From a virus: 59,571 nt of DNA. Of the stretch, positions 48,154-57,999 are shown piece by piece; positions within the stretch are counted from its first letter, which is position 1, and each line of letters starts with the position of its first letter. The stretch lies in the IMG/VR virus record IMGVR_UViG_3300009108_000010, positions 1 to 59,571 of that record. One strand, given 5' to 3'. The notes beneath the pieces were generated by a model. That model saw nothing but the letters and a program-made list of their open reading frames with translations. It ran no database searches and had not been told where the DNA came from. The position numbers and the translations under genes are program-made.

Positions 48154-48792
48154 ATGGCAGATATACCAAAAAGTAAAGGACAAGCAGTAGTATGGGGTTT
48201 TAAAAAAATTAAAAAACTTTGGGATGGATTAAAATCTAATAAAGATGAAATTCAAAAAGTACAAAAGAATATTAAACAGTTAAATAAACAAAAAACAAAA
48301 GATATAAAACATCATGGTTTTAGTAATGCTAATAAAAAATTAGATACTGCTAAAAATAGACTTAAAAAATTAAAAGCAGCAGATAGAGAAAGAATACAAA
48401 AATTAAGAAAAGGTGGCTTTGGTGCTATTGTTGGTATAGGTGGAACTGGTGCTGCAGTAAGTATTATAGATAAAATATTAAAAGATACTAAACCTTATAC
48501 AATTAAAAAAGGAGATACTCTTTCAGAAATAGCTAGGGATCATGGTACAACTTTAAAAGCTGTAAAAGAAGCAAATCCTCAAATAAAAGATCTTAATAAG
48601 ATAAGACCTGGACAAGAAATTAAAATGCCTGAAAAAGTTAAAGATAGAAAATCTGTATATCAAGGTATGACTAAATCTGAAATGGCAGGTATAACAAAAG
48701 ATAAAGTTATTGAGAGAAAACATGGTGGACAAATAGGAACACCTAGAGGAGTAGGAGCTGCACTACGTGGCTATGGTAAAGGATATAAGTAG
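48154..48792 (+). CDS. LysM-domain virion protein, 212 aa
   Basis: The N-terminal half is a Lys-rich coiled coil with a Gly-rich hydrophobic segment (about residues 88-105). A LysM domain follows at about residues 114-158 (YTIKKGDTLSEIARDHGTTL, then LNKIRPGQEIKMP), which binds peptidoglycan N-acetylglucosamine. The C-terminus has the HGGQIGTPRGVGAALRGYGK motif. It may help the particle act at the cell wall, but its place among adaptor genes leaves that open. Confidence 0.8.
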   Translation: MADIPKSKGQAVVWGFKKIKKLWDGLKSNKDEIQKVQKNIKQLNKQKTKDIKHHGFSNANKKLDTAKNRLKKLKAADRERIQKLRKGGFGAIVGIGGTGAAVSIIDKILKDTKPYTIKKGDTLSEIARDHGTTLKAVKEANPQIKDLNKIRPGQEIKMPEKVKDRKSVYQGMTKSEMAGITKDKVIERKHGGQIGTPRGVGAALRGYGKGYK

Positions 48793-49025
48793 TGCCCTTT
48801 AAATCTAAGAAACAAAAAACTTATCTAGCTATTAATGAGCCAGAAGTTTATAAGAAATTTAAAAAGGAGGAAAATATGTATAAAGTAAAGAAAAGAGCTA
48901 AAGGTGGTAAAATAGATAATAGTGGACAAAAGTTTGTTGCAAATTTATATAAAACTATTATATCTCCAGTAACTCAAGGACTAAATTTACTTGGTAATAT
49001 GAATTTAAAAAAAAGGAAAAAATAA
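48792..49025 (+). CDS. Small basic protein, 77 aa (GTG start)
   Basis: Translation starts at GTG overlapping the previous stop. The SKKQKTYLAINEPEVYKKFK start is a pattern common in small phage proteins. An internal ATG at 48876 follows AAAGGAGG, so a shorter 49-aa product (starting MYKVKKRAKGG) may also be made. The C-terminus is Lys/Arg-rich. Confidence 0.55.
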   Translation: MPFKSKKQKTYLAINEPEVYKKFKKEENMYKVKKRAKGGKIDNSGQKFVANLYKTIISPVTQGLNLLGNMNLKKRKK

Positions 49026-49196
49026 ATGGATAAAATAAAAGCAAGACTAAAAGAACCATCATCATATTCTGGAATAGCAGCTATATTAGCTATGTGTGGT
49101 ATTATAGTTCCTAATTCTACATGGCAAATGCTATGTCTAATAGGTTGTGGTATCGCAGGTGCTGCAGGATTTTGGATGAGTGAAAAGAAAAAATAA
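49026..49196 (+). CDS. Two-helix membrane protein, 56 aa, holin candidate
   Basis: The product has a basic N-terminus and two hydrophobic helices (YSGIAAILAMCGIIV and MLCLIGCGIAGAAGFWM), ending in SEKKK. Size and charge distribution fit a class II-type holin. It is followed by another membrane protein gene. Confidence 0.6.
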   Translation: MDKIKARLKEPSSYSGIAAILAMCGIIVPNSTWQMLCLIGCGIAGAAGFWMSEKKK

Positions 49197-49211
49197 TTAG
49201 GAGTTAATTAT

Positions 49212-49649
49212 ATGTTAGCTGGATTACCAGTAGAAATGTTGACAATGCTTGGATCTAGTTTACTAGGTGGTGTTATGACTATCTGGGGACAAAGATCAAA
49301 AGATAAAGCTAATCAACAAAAGATGCTTCTTGCCAGAGGTAAATTTCAAATGGATGAAGTTACTAAAGCAAGAGAGTATGATAATAAAGGATTCCAATGG
49401 ACAAGAAGAATTATTGCTTTAACAGCAGTCTTTATGATTATTGCTTATCCTAAAATAGTTCCTGTATTTTTTGATACTAATGTTGTTCTTACATGGACAG
49501 AATTTGAACCTGGATTTTGGTTCTTAATAGATAAAAAAGAAGTAGTTATGGATAAGATATTTAATGGAGTTATTATTACACCTCTTGATACTCATTTAAT
49601 GTCTGCTATTGTAGGATTATATTTTGGTGGGAGCTTAGTTAAAAAATAA
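49212..49649 (+). CDS. Membrane protein, 145 aa, 3-TM holin-like
   Basis: Hydrophobic segments lie near the N-terminus (MLTMLGSSLLGGVMTIWG), at about residues 73-88 (IIALTAVFMIIAYPKIV) and at the C-terminus (MSAIVGLYFGGSLVKK), with a charged helix between the first two. The layout recalls the GTA_holin_3TM family. Its stop overlaps the next gene start by one base. Confidence 0.6.
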   Translation: MLAGLPVEMLTMLGSSLLGGVMTIWGQRSKDKANQQKMLLARGKFQMDEVTKAREYDNKGFQWTRRIIALTAVFMIIAYPKIVPVFFDTNVVLTWTEFEPGFWFLIDKKEVVMDKIFNGVIITPLDTHLMSAIVGLYFGGSLVKK

Positions 49650-50329
49650 TGGCTAGATCAGGTACATATAATTTTAATTTAGATATTGATGAAGTAATTC
49701 AAGAAGCTACTGAAATGATTGGTGGCGAAGAAACTCTTGGACATACACCTCAATCTGCTAGACGTTCAATTAATTTAATGTTGAATGACTGGCAGAATCG
49801 AGGTGTTTTATTATGGTCTACCTTTACAACTGCTGTAACTGTAGCATCAAGTACAACTACTTATGCACTAGCTGATTCAGTAACAGATGCATTAGAAGTT
49901 ACTTATGCAGCAAATACTAGTAGTTCTGATTTAGCATTAGAAAGAATATCTTTTGAAGAATATAATGTTATTCCAAATAAATCACAAACAGGTAGACCTT
50001 CTCAATATAGTATTAAACGTAATGTAGATAATCCTACAATACATCTTTATCCTGTTCCAGATAATTCTACAGGTATTTTAAAAGTAGAAGGTATTAGACA
50101 ATTAGAAGATGTAAATAAATCTGCAGATCAAAATGCAGATGTACCAGTAAGATTTTTACCAGCTTTAACATGTGGTTTATCATATTATTTATCTATGAAA
50201 AGACCAGGTATTCCTGCAGATAGAATACAAATGTTAAAGATGAATTATGAAGAAAAACTAATGAGAGCAATGGAGGAAGATCGAGAAAGGGCAAGTATCT
50301 ATTTTAAACCTAAAATAGGTTATGTCTAA
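49649..50329 (+). CDS. Head-tail connector-like protein, 226 aa
   Basis: The pattern VIQEATEMIGGEETLGHTPQ, then LMLNDWQNRGVLLWSTFTTA, then TIHLYPVPD and a C-terminal helix with AALMRAMEEDRERASI-like residues is familiar from P22 gp4-like accessory proteins and relatives in marine phages. It should close the portal or bind the tail. The strand order is similar to the adaptor at 46756. Confidence 0.7.
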   Translation: MARSGTYNFNLDIDEVIQEATEMIGGEETLGHTPQSARRSINLMLNDWQNRGVLLWSTFTTAVTVASSTTTYALADSVTDALEVTYAANTSSSDLALERISFEEYNVIPNKSQTGRPSQYSIKRNVDNPTIHLYPVPDNSTGILKVEGIRQLEDVNKSADQNADVPVRFLPALTCGLSYYLSMKRPGIPADRIQMLKMNYEEKLMRAMEEDRERASIYFKPKIGYV

Positions 50330-50604
50330 TGGCTTCCAATAAAAATGCTCTAGCTATGTGTGATACATGTGGTTTTGTATATGCACATAGAATAATGAAA
50401 TTAAATAGTTATAATATGGTCACTTGTCCTGAATGTTGGGATGGTGCATATGATTTTAAAAATCATCCTCAGAATAAAGTACCAGACGTAAGAGATGATG
50501 TAACAATTAGAAATCCTCGACCTGATATTGGTGGCAGAAACCTTGAATGGCAAAATGTTGCTGTAAATTGGGAAGATGAAGATAAATGGTGGCAAGGAAT
50601 ATGA
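50329..50604 (+). CDS. Zinc-binding structural-module protein, 91 aa
   Basis: Two CxxC pairs (MCDTCGFVY and TCPECWDGAY) form a zinc ribbon, followed by a conserved NPRPDIGGRNLEWQNV segment. This protein is common just after connector genes in marine podoviruses. The role is unknown. Confidence 0.78.
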   Translation: MASNKNALAMCDTCGFVYAHRIMKLNSYNMVTCPECWDGAYDFKNHPQNKVPDVRDDVTIRNPRPDIGGRNLEWQNVAVNWEDEDKWWQGI

Positions 50605-53186
50605 CAACACTTACAGGAAAACAAATAGCAAAAAGTTATAAACAGTTATTAAAAATGGCTGTTAGTACAAATACTGGTATTACAGAAGATGTAGTTCAAG
50701 TAGAAACTGGTGATGGTACAGACACACCTATAAAAATGTCTACAAATACTGTAAATATTGTAGGTAACTTTGGTGTAACAGATGATGTTTCTGTATCTGG
50801 TAATGTACAAGTTACAGATAAAGTTTGTGCTTCAGCATTTTATGGTGATGGTTCTAATTTAACAAATGTTCCTGCATCAGGAGATGTATCTGTATCTACA
50901 TTAAGAGTTACAAATGATGCAACTATTGGTGGAGCTTTATCTGTAGGAGGAGCAGTAAATTTAGCTTCTACTTTAACAGTAGCAGGAAAAGCTGAGTTTG
51001 ATGATGATGTATGTGTAAGTGGTAATACAATACTTGTTGGAAACTTAGCAGTTGGTGGAACAGCTACAGTTGCTGGTAATGCATCTGTGGGTGGAACACT
51101 ATCTGTAGGAGGTGCTACACATCTTGCAAGTACTTTAACTGTAGCAGGAAATACAACATTAACAGGAACTCTTGGAGTTGGTGGAGCAGCTAACTTTGCA
51201 TCTACAGCAACAGTTGAAGGTGCTACACATTTAAAGAGTACATTATCTGTTGGTGGAGCAACTCATTTAGCATCTACTCTTACTGTAGCTGGTAATACAA
51301 CATTAACAGGAACTCTTGGAGTTGGTGGAGCTGTTAATCTGGCAAGTACATTAACTGTTGCAAGTAATATTTCTATAGGTGGTACATCTAATATAACTGG
51401 TAAAGCAGAATTTGAAGATGATGTATCTGTTTCTGGAAATGTTAATATAGGAGGTACAACAACTATTGCAGGTGCTACATCTATAGGTGGTGCTTTATCT
51501 GTAGGAGGTGCTGTACATCTTGCATCTACATTAACTGTAGCAGGAAATACAACATTAACAGGAACATTAGGTGTTGGTGGAGCTGTTAATTTAGCATCTA
51601 CTCTTACAGTTGCTGGTAATACTACATTAACAGGAACACTTGGAGTTGGTGGAGCAGCTAACTTTGCATCTACAGCAACAGTTGAAGGTGCTACACATTT
51701 ACAAAGTACAGTATCAGTTGGAGGTGCTGCAACATTTGCAAGTACTGTAACAATAGCAGGAGCTAATGTACAAGCAGCAAATGCTAAAGTATGTGCAAGT
51801 GCGTTTTATGGAGATGGAGCTAATTTAACAAATGTACCTGCAGGAGGTATATCAGGAAATATATCAGTTAATAATGCTACAATAGGTGGTACTCTTTATG
51901 TTGGAGGTACTGCTACTATTGTAGGTAATACAACATTAACTGCTAATTTAGGAGTTGGTGGTACATTTACTGCTGTAGGAAAAGCTGAATTTGATGATGA
52001 TGTATGTGTTTCTGGAAATACAGTATTAGTAGGAAACTTAGCAGTAGGAGGTACAGCCACAGTTGCAGGAAATGCTTCAGTAGGTGGTACTCTTAGTGTT
52101 GGAGGAGCTACACATCTAGCTTCAACCTTAACTGTTGCAGGTAATACTACAATGACAGGTACTCTTAAAGTTGGAGGAGCTGCTACATTTGCTAGTACTG
52201 CTACAGTAGCTGGAGAAACTCATTTACAAGATGCAGTAAGTATGGCAAGTACTCTTGTCGTTGGAGGTAAAGCAGAGTTTGATGATGACGTATGTGTATC
52301 AGGTAATAGTGTTCTTGTAGGAAATCTTGCAGTTGGTGGTACAGCTACAATAGCAGGTAATGCATCTGTAGGAGGTACATTAAGTGTAGGAGGAGCAACA
52401 CATCTTGCTTCTACTTTGACAGTTGCAGGAAATACAACACTAACTGGAACTCTTAAAGTAGGAGGTGCAGCAACTTTTGCATCTACTGTTACCATAGCAG
52501 GTAATACTACTATGACAGGTAATTTAGGTGTAGGTGGTACATTTACTGGTGTAGGAAAAGCAGAGTTTGATGATGATGTCTGCGTAAGTGGTAATACAGT
52601 ATTAGTAGGTAATTTAGCTGTAGGTGGTACTGCAACTGTAGCAGGTAATGCAAGTGTTGGAGGTACACTATCTGTTGGAGGTGCTGTATATCTTGCTAGT
52701 ACTTTAACAGTAGCTGGTAATACAACACTTACAGGAACATTAAAAGTAGGTGGTGCTACAACAATAACAGGTAATTCAGGATTCTTAGGTACTGTAAGAG
52801 TATCTGGTAATACAAGTTTAGAAGGACAATTACAATTAACAAAGAGTGCAGCAGCAGTTGTATGTGCAACAGCTATTAATGGTATAACATCTGTATCATT
52901 AGCTTTTGGTACTGCTCAAAACTTTAGTACATCTGTTACTGCAGCACACACATTAGCCCAACCTACTGGATGTAGAACAGGACAAACAGGTAGTATTTTC
53001 TTAGTTCAACAAGGTGGAAGTGGTACTATGGCATATCATGCTGATTGGAAATTTCCTGCAGCAACAGATCCAACCATGTCTACTTCTAATGGAGCTGTTG
53101 ATAGATTAGATTATATAATAGTATCTGCTTCAAGTGATGGAGTAGGTGGAAATATTCAGGCAATATTATCGAAGGAGTATGGATAA
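50601..53186 (+). CDS. Repetitive tail fibre or spike protein, about 861 aa
   Basis: After a short N-terminal domain, most of the protein is made of about 15-20-residue beta repeats with units such as LTVAGNTTLTGTLGVGGA, VGGTATVAGNASVGGTLSVG and EFDDDVCVSGNTVLVGNLAV. Two copies of VCASAFYGDGxNLTNVPAG interrupt the array. The C-terminal 95 residues look like a globular knob (QPTGCRTGQTGSIFLVQQGG) shared with the 307-aa fibre protein. It starts in ATGA overlap with the previous stop; an in-frame ATG at 50586 is also possible. A beta-helical fibre that meets the host surface is inferred. Confidence 0.82.
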   Translation: MTTLTGKQIAKSYKQLLKMAVSTNTGITEDVVQVETGDGTDTPIKMSTNTVNIVGNFGVTDDVSVSGNVQVTDKVCASAFYGDGSNLTNVPASGDVSVSTLRVTNDATIGGALSVGGAVNLASTLTVAGKAEFDDDVCVSGNTILVGNLAVGGTATVAGNASVGGTLSVGGATHLASTLTVAGNTTLTGTLGVGGAANFASTATVEGATHLKSTLSVGGATHLASTLTVAGNTTLTGTLGVGGAVNLASTLTVASNISIGGTSNITGKAEFEDDVSVSGNVNIGGTTTIAGATSIGGALSVGGAVHLASTLTVAGNTTLTGTLGVGGAVNLASTLTVAGNTTLTGTLGVGGAANFASTATVEGATHLQSTVSVGGAATFASTVTIAGANVQAANAKVCASAFYGDGANLTNVPAGGISGNISVNNATIGGTLYVGGTATIVGNTTLTANLGVGGTFTAVGKAEFDDDVCVSGNTVLVGNLAVGGTATVAGNASVGGTLSVGGATHLASTLTVAGNTTMTGTLKVGGAATFASTATVAGETHLQDAVSMASTLVVGGKAEFDDDVCVSGNSVLVGNLAVGGTATIAGNASVGGTLSVGGATHLASTLTVAGNTTLTGTLKVGGAATFASTVTIAGNTTMTGNLGVGGTFTGVGKAEFDDDVCVSGNTVLVGNLAVGGTATVAGNASVGGTLSVGGAVYLASTLTVAGNTTLTGTLKVGGATTITGNSGFLGTVRVSGNTSLEGQLQLTKSAAAVVCATAINGITSVSLAFGTAQNFSTSVTAAHTLAQPTGCRTGQTGSIFLVQQGGSGTMAYHADWKFPAATDPTMSTSNGAVDRLDYIIVSASSDGVGGNIQAILSKEYG

Positions 53187-53950
53187 TGGGTGTTTTTCAA
53201 AATCATTTAATGGCTGCAGCAGTAGATGCAACAGCAGATACAGGAGGAGCAATAGATTTATACGAATCTGATGCTACTGCTGATACTTTTGTTTGTGAAT
53301 TTACAGGCACAGGTGATGAGACAGGAGCTGGTGGTGGACTGTCAGGAGATGATTTAATTTTAACTGAAGCTGGTACAGTTAGTGATGCTTCTAGTGGTTG
53401 GAGAACTTTAAATAATGGTGCATTTACACTAACTACTGCTTTTTTTGATAATTTTTTTAGTGGTAATACTGGAAATGAAAGAACTATTGCTCTATATATT
53501 AAAAATGCAAATGTAACACCTGCTACAACTAATGGTTTTTTTAATTGGGTATCTTCTAATGCTTATGGAGGTATATATCTTCAAATTCCAAGTGGTGGTG
53601 CTGCTGAAGATGATCTTAGATTAATTATTCAAACAGGTAACGCAGGAGTAGGAGTAAATGGAACTACTTTTACTGGTGGCAATATGTTTGGATCTAGTGA
53701 TGCAGTTTGGCTTGTTTGGTGGCAAGATGGTACTTATGATAGATTTGGTTGGGTAGCAGATGATGCTCCTAGTAATTGGTCAGATTTCCCTTCAGGGCAA
53801 AGAGCTTCAGCAAGTTTTGATGGATCTATTAGTGATTCAGGTCAAGGAGGAGGATATGGAGTAGGAACAAATAATGGTAATACTGCTGGATATTTTGAAA
53901 TTAATAGATTTATAATGTCAAAATCTGGGACAATAATAACAAACGATTAA
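53186..53950 (+). CDS. Fibre-module protein, 254 aa, unknown
   Basis: The product is Gly/Ala/Thr/Asp-rich and beta-rich with many aromatic residues (VWLVWWQDGTYDRFGWVADD), like a lectin-type jelly roll. Its start overlaps the previous stop by one base. It may bind a receptor or sit on the fibre. No family is recognised. Confidence 0.65.
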   Translation: MGVFQNHLMAAAVDATADTGGAIDLYESDATADTFVCEFTGTGDETGAGGGLSGDDLILTEAGTVSDASSGWRTLNNGAFTLTTAFFDNFFSGNTGNERTIALYIKNANVTPATTNGFFNWVSSNAYGGIYLQIPSGGAAEDDLRLIIQTGNAGVGVNGTTFTGGNMFGSSDAVWLVWWQDGTYDRFGWVADDAPSNWSDFPSGQRASASFDGSISDSGQGGGYGVGTNNGNTAGYFEINRFIMSKSGTIITND

Positions 53951-53961
53951 GGATAATAATA

Positions 53962-54561
53962 ATGTGGGCAAGAGTAAAAGATAATAACATAGTAGAATAC
54001 TATAATAATAAAAAATCTATAGTATTGAATAATGTACGTTATTCTTCTCAAATATTTACAATATGGACAGATGAAGAAAGAGTAGATTTAGGAATATATT
54101 CTGTTGAAAAACCTGATTTTCCAGATATGAAATTTCATAAAACAAGTGAAATAACATATACATTTAATGCAGAACAAAAAAAAGTTATAGGTACTCATAC
54201 AGTTTCTGATCGTGAATTAGAAGATAAAAATGCTGTAGATAAAGATGGAAATACTATTTTAGATAATCATAATAATCCTGAAGTAAATTTAGGATTAAAA
54301 TCTACAGAAGTAAATACAGTTAAATTAGAAGCTGCAAATTTAATTAAACCTTATGCATGGTTAATACAAAGAAAAGTAACTGCAGATAAAGATATTCCTG
54401 CAGATGTTTTAACATATATAGCAAATGTAAGAACTAAATGTGGAGAAATTTGTACAGCTTTAACAAATGCAAGTAATATGACAGAATTTAAACAAGTCTT
54501 TGAAAGTAAAAAAAGAAATGATTTTCCTGATGATTATGATATAAAGGATTATAAAAGATGA
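53962..54561 (+). CDS. Tail fibre-associated protein (assembly chaperone-like), 199 aa
   Basis: The N-terminal segment MWARVKDNNIVEYYNNKKSI with VRYSSQIFTIWTDEERVDLG resembles phage proteins often found after fibre genes (DUF4376-like fibre-assembly chaperones). The C-terminal helical part ends in FKQVFESKKRNDFP. Assembly function is inferred from position and resemblance. Confidence 0.6.
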   Translation: MWARVKDNNIVEYYNNKKSIVLNNVRYSSQIFTIWTDEERVDLGIYSVEKPDFPDMKFHKTSEITYTFNAEQKKVIGTHTVSDRELEDKNAVDKDGNTILDNHNNPEVNLGLKSTEVNTVKLEAANLIKPYAWLIQRKVTADKDIPADVLTYIANVRTKCGEICTALTNASNMTEFKQVFESKKRNDFPDDYDIKDYKR

Positions 54562-54899
54562 AATTAATACCACTTATAGCATTATTTTTTATATTAGTAT
54601 TTGGTTCTTTAGTAAAAGCTCAAGATATAGAAATAGAAACAAGAACATATATGAAAGGTTTAATGTGTACAAAATATAATGATTTAGTAGGAAATCTACA
54701 ACAAGCACATGGAGAAGCAAGAAAATGGTGGGCAATAAATTCTCATAATGAATTAGTTGAACTGTTTGTTAATAATAAAAATGGAGCATGGACTATAATT
54801 ATTACCAGACCTAATGACCCAATTTCTTGTGCATTAATTGGAGGAGATAATAGTGGAGCCAATTATGATATTGATAGTATAGTAGAAATGAAACAATAG
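54558..54899 (+). CDS. Secreted protein, 113 aa
   Basis: A clear signal peptide (MKLIPLIALFFILVFGSLVKAQ) precedes a mature domain of about 90 residues with two Cys (GLMCTKYND, ISCALIGGD). The start overlaps the previous stop (ATGA). It is encoded inside the fibre cluster, an unexpected place for an exported protein. The function is unknown. Confidence 0.65.
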   Translation: MKLIPLIALFFILVFGSLVKAQDIEIETRTYMKGLMCTKYNDLVGNLQQAHGEARKWWAINSHNELVELFVNNKNGAWTIIITRPNDPISCALIGGDNSGANYDIDSIVEMKQ

Positions 54900-54908
54900 G
54901 AGTAAACA

Positions 54909-55832
54909 ATGGCATCAACATATACAAGTAGAATAAGACTGAATAAACAAGGAGATGGAGATAATCCTAATTCTTGGGGTACAGTTTTAAATGATGGTGT
55001 TATCAGTTTAGTTGATGATGCCATAGCAGCATATACAACAGTATCAATAGGATCAGCAGCAACTGTAACATTATCAGCAGTAGATGGAGGATCAGATGTT
55101 CCTCGTTCTGCTTTTCTAGAAGTTAAAGGTTCTGTAGGTGGTTCACATACTACTATATCACTTATTATACCTGCTAATTCTAAATCATATGTAATTAATA
55201 ATGTTGTATCAGCAAATACAACTGCATCTGATATTGTAAAAATTAAAACTGCTGCAGGTGATGGATATGATGTTCCTTTTGGAGCAGTAGGTTTAGTTGT
55301 TTGTGATGGTACTTCTGTATATCCTACTAATGCAAAAGGATTAGGATTAGGCACAGCAGCTTCAGCAGATATAGGAGTATGTGCATCTAATGTACCAGAA
55401 GTATCAGCAGCAGATTTACGATATGTAAGAACTTCTGTTACAACAGATGCAACTGTTAGAGGAAATATAACATATGAAGCAGGTTCATTAAAAATTAGTA
55501 CATCTGCTAGAGCTTATAATCCAATAACAACATTAACAGATGCTGCAAGTATTACAAATAACTTTGCTCTTGGTAATAATTTCTTAGTAACTCTTGGAGG
55601 TAATAGAACATTAGCAGCACCAACAAATGCTGTTGCAGGACAAAGTGGAACTATACATATTATTCAAGATGGAACAGGAAGTAGAACATTAGGTTATAAT
55701 ACAGCGTGGCAATTTGTATCTGCAACAGTTCCTACATTAAGTACTGGTGCTGGTGATGTAGATATATTATGTTATATAGCTAGGAGTTCAACAACGATTG
55801 ATGCAGCTTTATTAAAAAACTTTGATAGGTAA
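54909..55832 (+). CDS. Tail fibre protein, 307 aa
   Basis: The N-terminal RLNKQGDGDNPNSWGTVLND pattern is typical of tail fibre attachment domains in marine phages. The middle is Ser/Thr-rich beta structure with LGLGTAASADIGVC, and the last 90 residues repeat the knob-like C-terminal domain of the 861-aa fibre (NRTLAAPTNAVAGQSGTIHI). Confidence 0.75.
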   Translation: MASTYTSRIRLNKQGDGDNPNSWGTVLNDGVISLVDDAIAAYTTVSIGSAATVTLSAVDGGSDVPRSAFLEVKGSVGGSHTTISLIIPANSKSYVINNVVSANTTASDIVKIKTAAGDGYDVPFGAVGLVVCDGTSVYPTNAKGLGLGTAASADIGVCASNVPEVSAADLRYVRTSVTTDATVRGNITYEAGSLKISTSARAYNPITTLTDAASITNNFALGNNFLVTLGGNRTLAAPTNAVAGQSGTIHIIQDGTGSRTLGYNTAWQFVSATVPTLSTGAGDVDILCYIARSSTTIDAALLKNFDR

Positions 55833-55837
55833 AGTAT

Positions 55838-57709
55838 ATGTCAACAAGTTCTAAACTCGTAAAACTTAATTTTCCAGCAGGAGTTAAAAGAGAATCAACT
55901 CAATATGCTGAAGAAAATTCTTGGTATGATGTAGATAAAGTTAGATTTCGTGCAGGTAAACCAGAGAATATAGGTGGTTATGCAGTAAAGGTATCTGCAG
56001 CATTTGATGGAGCTGGAAGAGATTTAATAACTTGGTCAGATAATGATCAATTTAAAAGAGCTATGTTTGGTACTGCTCAAAAATTATATGAGCATAATGG
56101 AGATGAAATATTTGATGTTACACCAGTATCAGCATCTACAACTTTAGCCAATGCTTTTACTGTAGCTTTAAGTGCAAATGTTGTAACAATTTCTGCTACT
56201 GCTCATGGTAGACAAACTGGTGATTGGATATTTTTTACAAGTTTAAGTCCTACAACTATAGGTGGAAATATATTATTAGGTACTAATACTTATGCAGTAA
56301 GTGTTATTAATTCAAATACATTAGCAATAGATGTAACAGCAACAGCAAGTGCTGCTCAATCATCTTCTGGTGCTGGAACAATACATTATTTATTATCAAC
56401 TGGTGTATCAAATGCTGTTACAGGTCTTGGTTATGGAGCTGCATCTTATCAAGCTACAGTATGTGCTTCAGAAACAAGAGCATGGAATCAACCAACATCT
56501 ACAGGAGCTAGTGATTTCTCAAGTGAGATAACACAATGGAGTTTAGATAATTGGGGTGAGGATGTTATAGCAAATAGAAGAAAAGGTTCTATTTATTATT
56601 GGGATACAGATGCATCTACTACACCTTTAAGAGCAACAAAAGTTTCAGGTGCTACAAATTCAACACCTACGACTGTAAATAGTATTATAGTATCTCCTAA
56701 TGATAGACATTTAATTGCTTTAGGAAGTAATTCATTTAATACAACTGCATCACCTACAGGAACTTTTGATCCTATGACTGTTAGATGGAGTGATCAGGAA
56801 GATTATACAAACTGGGTTCCTTCTGTTAGTTCTACATCTGGTGAAGTTATTGTTGCTGATGGAACAAAAATAGTAGGTGGAGTTAGATCACGTAATGCTA
56901 TTAATGTATGGACAGATAATTCATTATGGACAATGCAATATGTAGGTCCACCATTTATATTTAGAATGCAACAAATTGGTACTAATTGTGGATTAATATC
57001 ACAACATGCAGCAGTTGATTATGATGGTCGAGCAGTATGGATGGGCTATGATAACTTCTATGTATTTGATGGACAAGTAAAAAGTTTACCATGTACAGTA
57101 AGAAGATATGTATTTGATAGATTAAATGTCGATCAAAAAGATAAAATATTTTGTGGAATAAATTCAGAATTTAAAGAAATTGTTTGGTTATATCCTTCTA
57201 CAGATTCTAGTGAATGTGATAGTTATGTTATATGGTCTCCTGATGAAGATTATTGGACATATGGTTCAGGTATATTTACAACCTTTGCAGATAAAGCTGT
57301 CTTTGGAAATACAATTACAACAGGTATAAGTGGAGATAATAATTATTTATATAATAATGAACCTGATGGATTATATACAGCAGATGGAGTAGCAATATCA
57401 TCCTTTATTGAATCAGCAGATTTTGATATACAAGATGGTAATGAAATAATGTTTTTAAGTAGAGTAATACCTGACTTTACAATTAGTGATGGATCATTAA
57501 GTTTTTCTATTAAGACAAAAGATTTTCCTGAAAGTGGAACAGTTAGAGAAAAACCAGTACCACCACATACAGTAACAGAAGATACAACTAAAATAGATTT
57601 AAGAGCAAGAGGAAGACAAGGGAGAGTACGAGTGTCATGTAATTCTGCAAATACAAGTTGGAGATGGGGATCTATTAGACTTGCAATACAACCTGATGGA
57701 AGAAGATAA
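55838..57709 (+). CDS. Tail nozzle / tail tubular B-like protein, 623 aa
   Basis: The start region LNFPAGVKRESTQYAEENSW, repeated aromatic beta motifs with YWDTDAS, DQEDYTNWVPSVSSTSGEVI and NVWTDNSLWTMQYVGPPFIF, and the RWGSIRLAIQPDGRR end match P22 gp10/T7 gp12-like nozzle proteins of podoviruses. It should form the tail tube end below the adaptor. The size fits the family. Confidence 0.85.
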   Translation: MSTSSKLVKLNFPAGVKRESTQYAEENSWYDVDKVRFRAGKPENIGGYAVKVSAAFDGAGRDLITWSDNDQFKRAMFGTAQKLYEHNGDEIFDVTPVSASTTLANAFTVALSANVVTISATAHGRQTGDWIFFTSLSPTTIGGNILLGTNTYAVSVINSNTLAIDVTATASAAQSSSGAGTIHYLLSTGVSNAVTGLGYGAASYQATVCASETRAWNQPTSTGASDFSSEITQWSLDNWGEDVIANRRKGSIYYWDTDASTTPLRATKVSGATNSTPTTVNSIIVSPNDRHLIALGSNSFNTTASPTGTFDPMTVRWSDQEDYTNWVPSVSSTSGEVIVADGTKIVGGVRSRNAINVWTDNSLWTMQYVGPPFIFRMQQIGTNCGLISQHAAVDYDGRAVWMGYDNFYVFDGQVKSLPCTVRRYVFDRLNVDQKDKIFCGINSEFKEIVWLYPSTDSSECDSYVIWSPDEDYWTYGSGIFTTFADKAVFGNTITTGISGDNNYLYNNEPDGLYTADGVAISSFIESADFDIQDGNEIMFLSRVIPDFTISDGSLSFSIKTKDFPESGTVREKPVPPHTVTEDTTKIDLRARGRQGRVRVSCNSANTSWRWGSIRLAIQPDGRR

Positions 57710-57999
57710 TGGCACGTTATCCAGATTTACCAATGTTATTTGACTATGAATTAAATGATAGTCCTGATTCAAAAAAAGTTTATAATAAAGTAGAACAATG
57801 GAGTGGAGCTTTATTAAATGAATTAGATACAAGAGATACACAAATGGAAACAAAACCTGCTACAAATATTTATACAGTTACTACTATAACATTAGTAGGT
57901 AATCCTAATAAAGGTGACATAGCTTATTCTGCATCTACAGGTAAATTTAAAGGATATGTTAGTACAACAGCAACACAAGCATGGGAAAATTTAAATTGA
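57709..57999 (+). CDS. Small virion-operon protein, 96 aa
   Basis: The start overlaps the nozzle stop by one base. The product has MARYPDLPMLFDYELNDSPD at the start, then a beta segment (IYTVTTITLVGNPNKGDIAY). A structural or fibre-like role is possible. No family is recognised. Confidence 0.6.
   Translation: MARYPDLPMLFDYELNDSPDSKKVYNKVEQWSGALLNELDTRDTQMETKPATNIYTVTTITLVGNPNKGDIAYSASTGKFKGYVSTTATQAWENLN

Noticed and set aside
50601-53186. CRISPR-like repeat array
   Set aside because: Repeats are at protein level inside one open frame, with varied DNA copies and no spacers.
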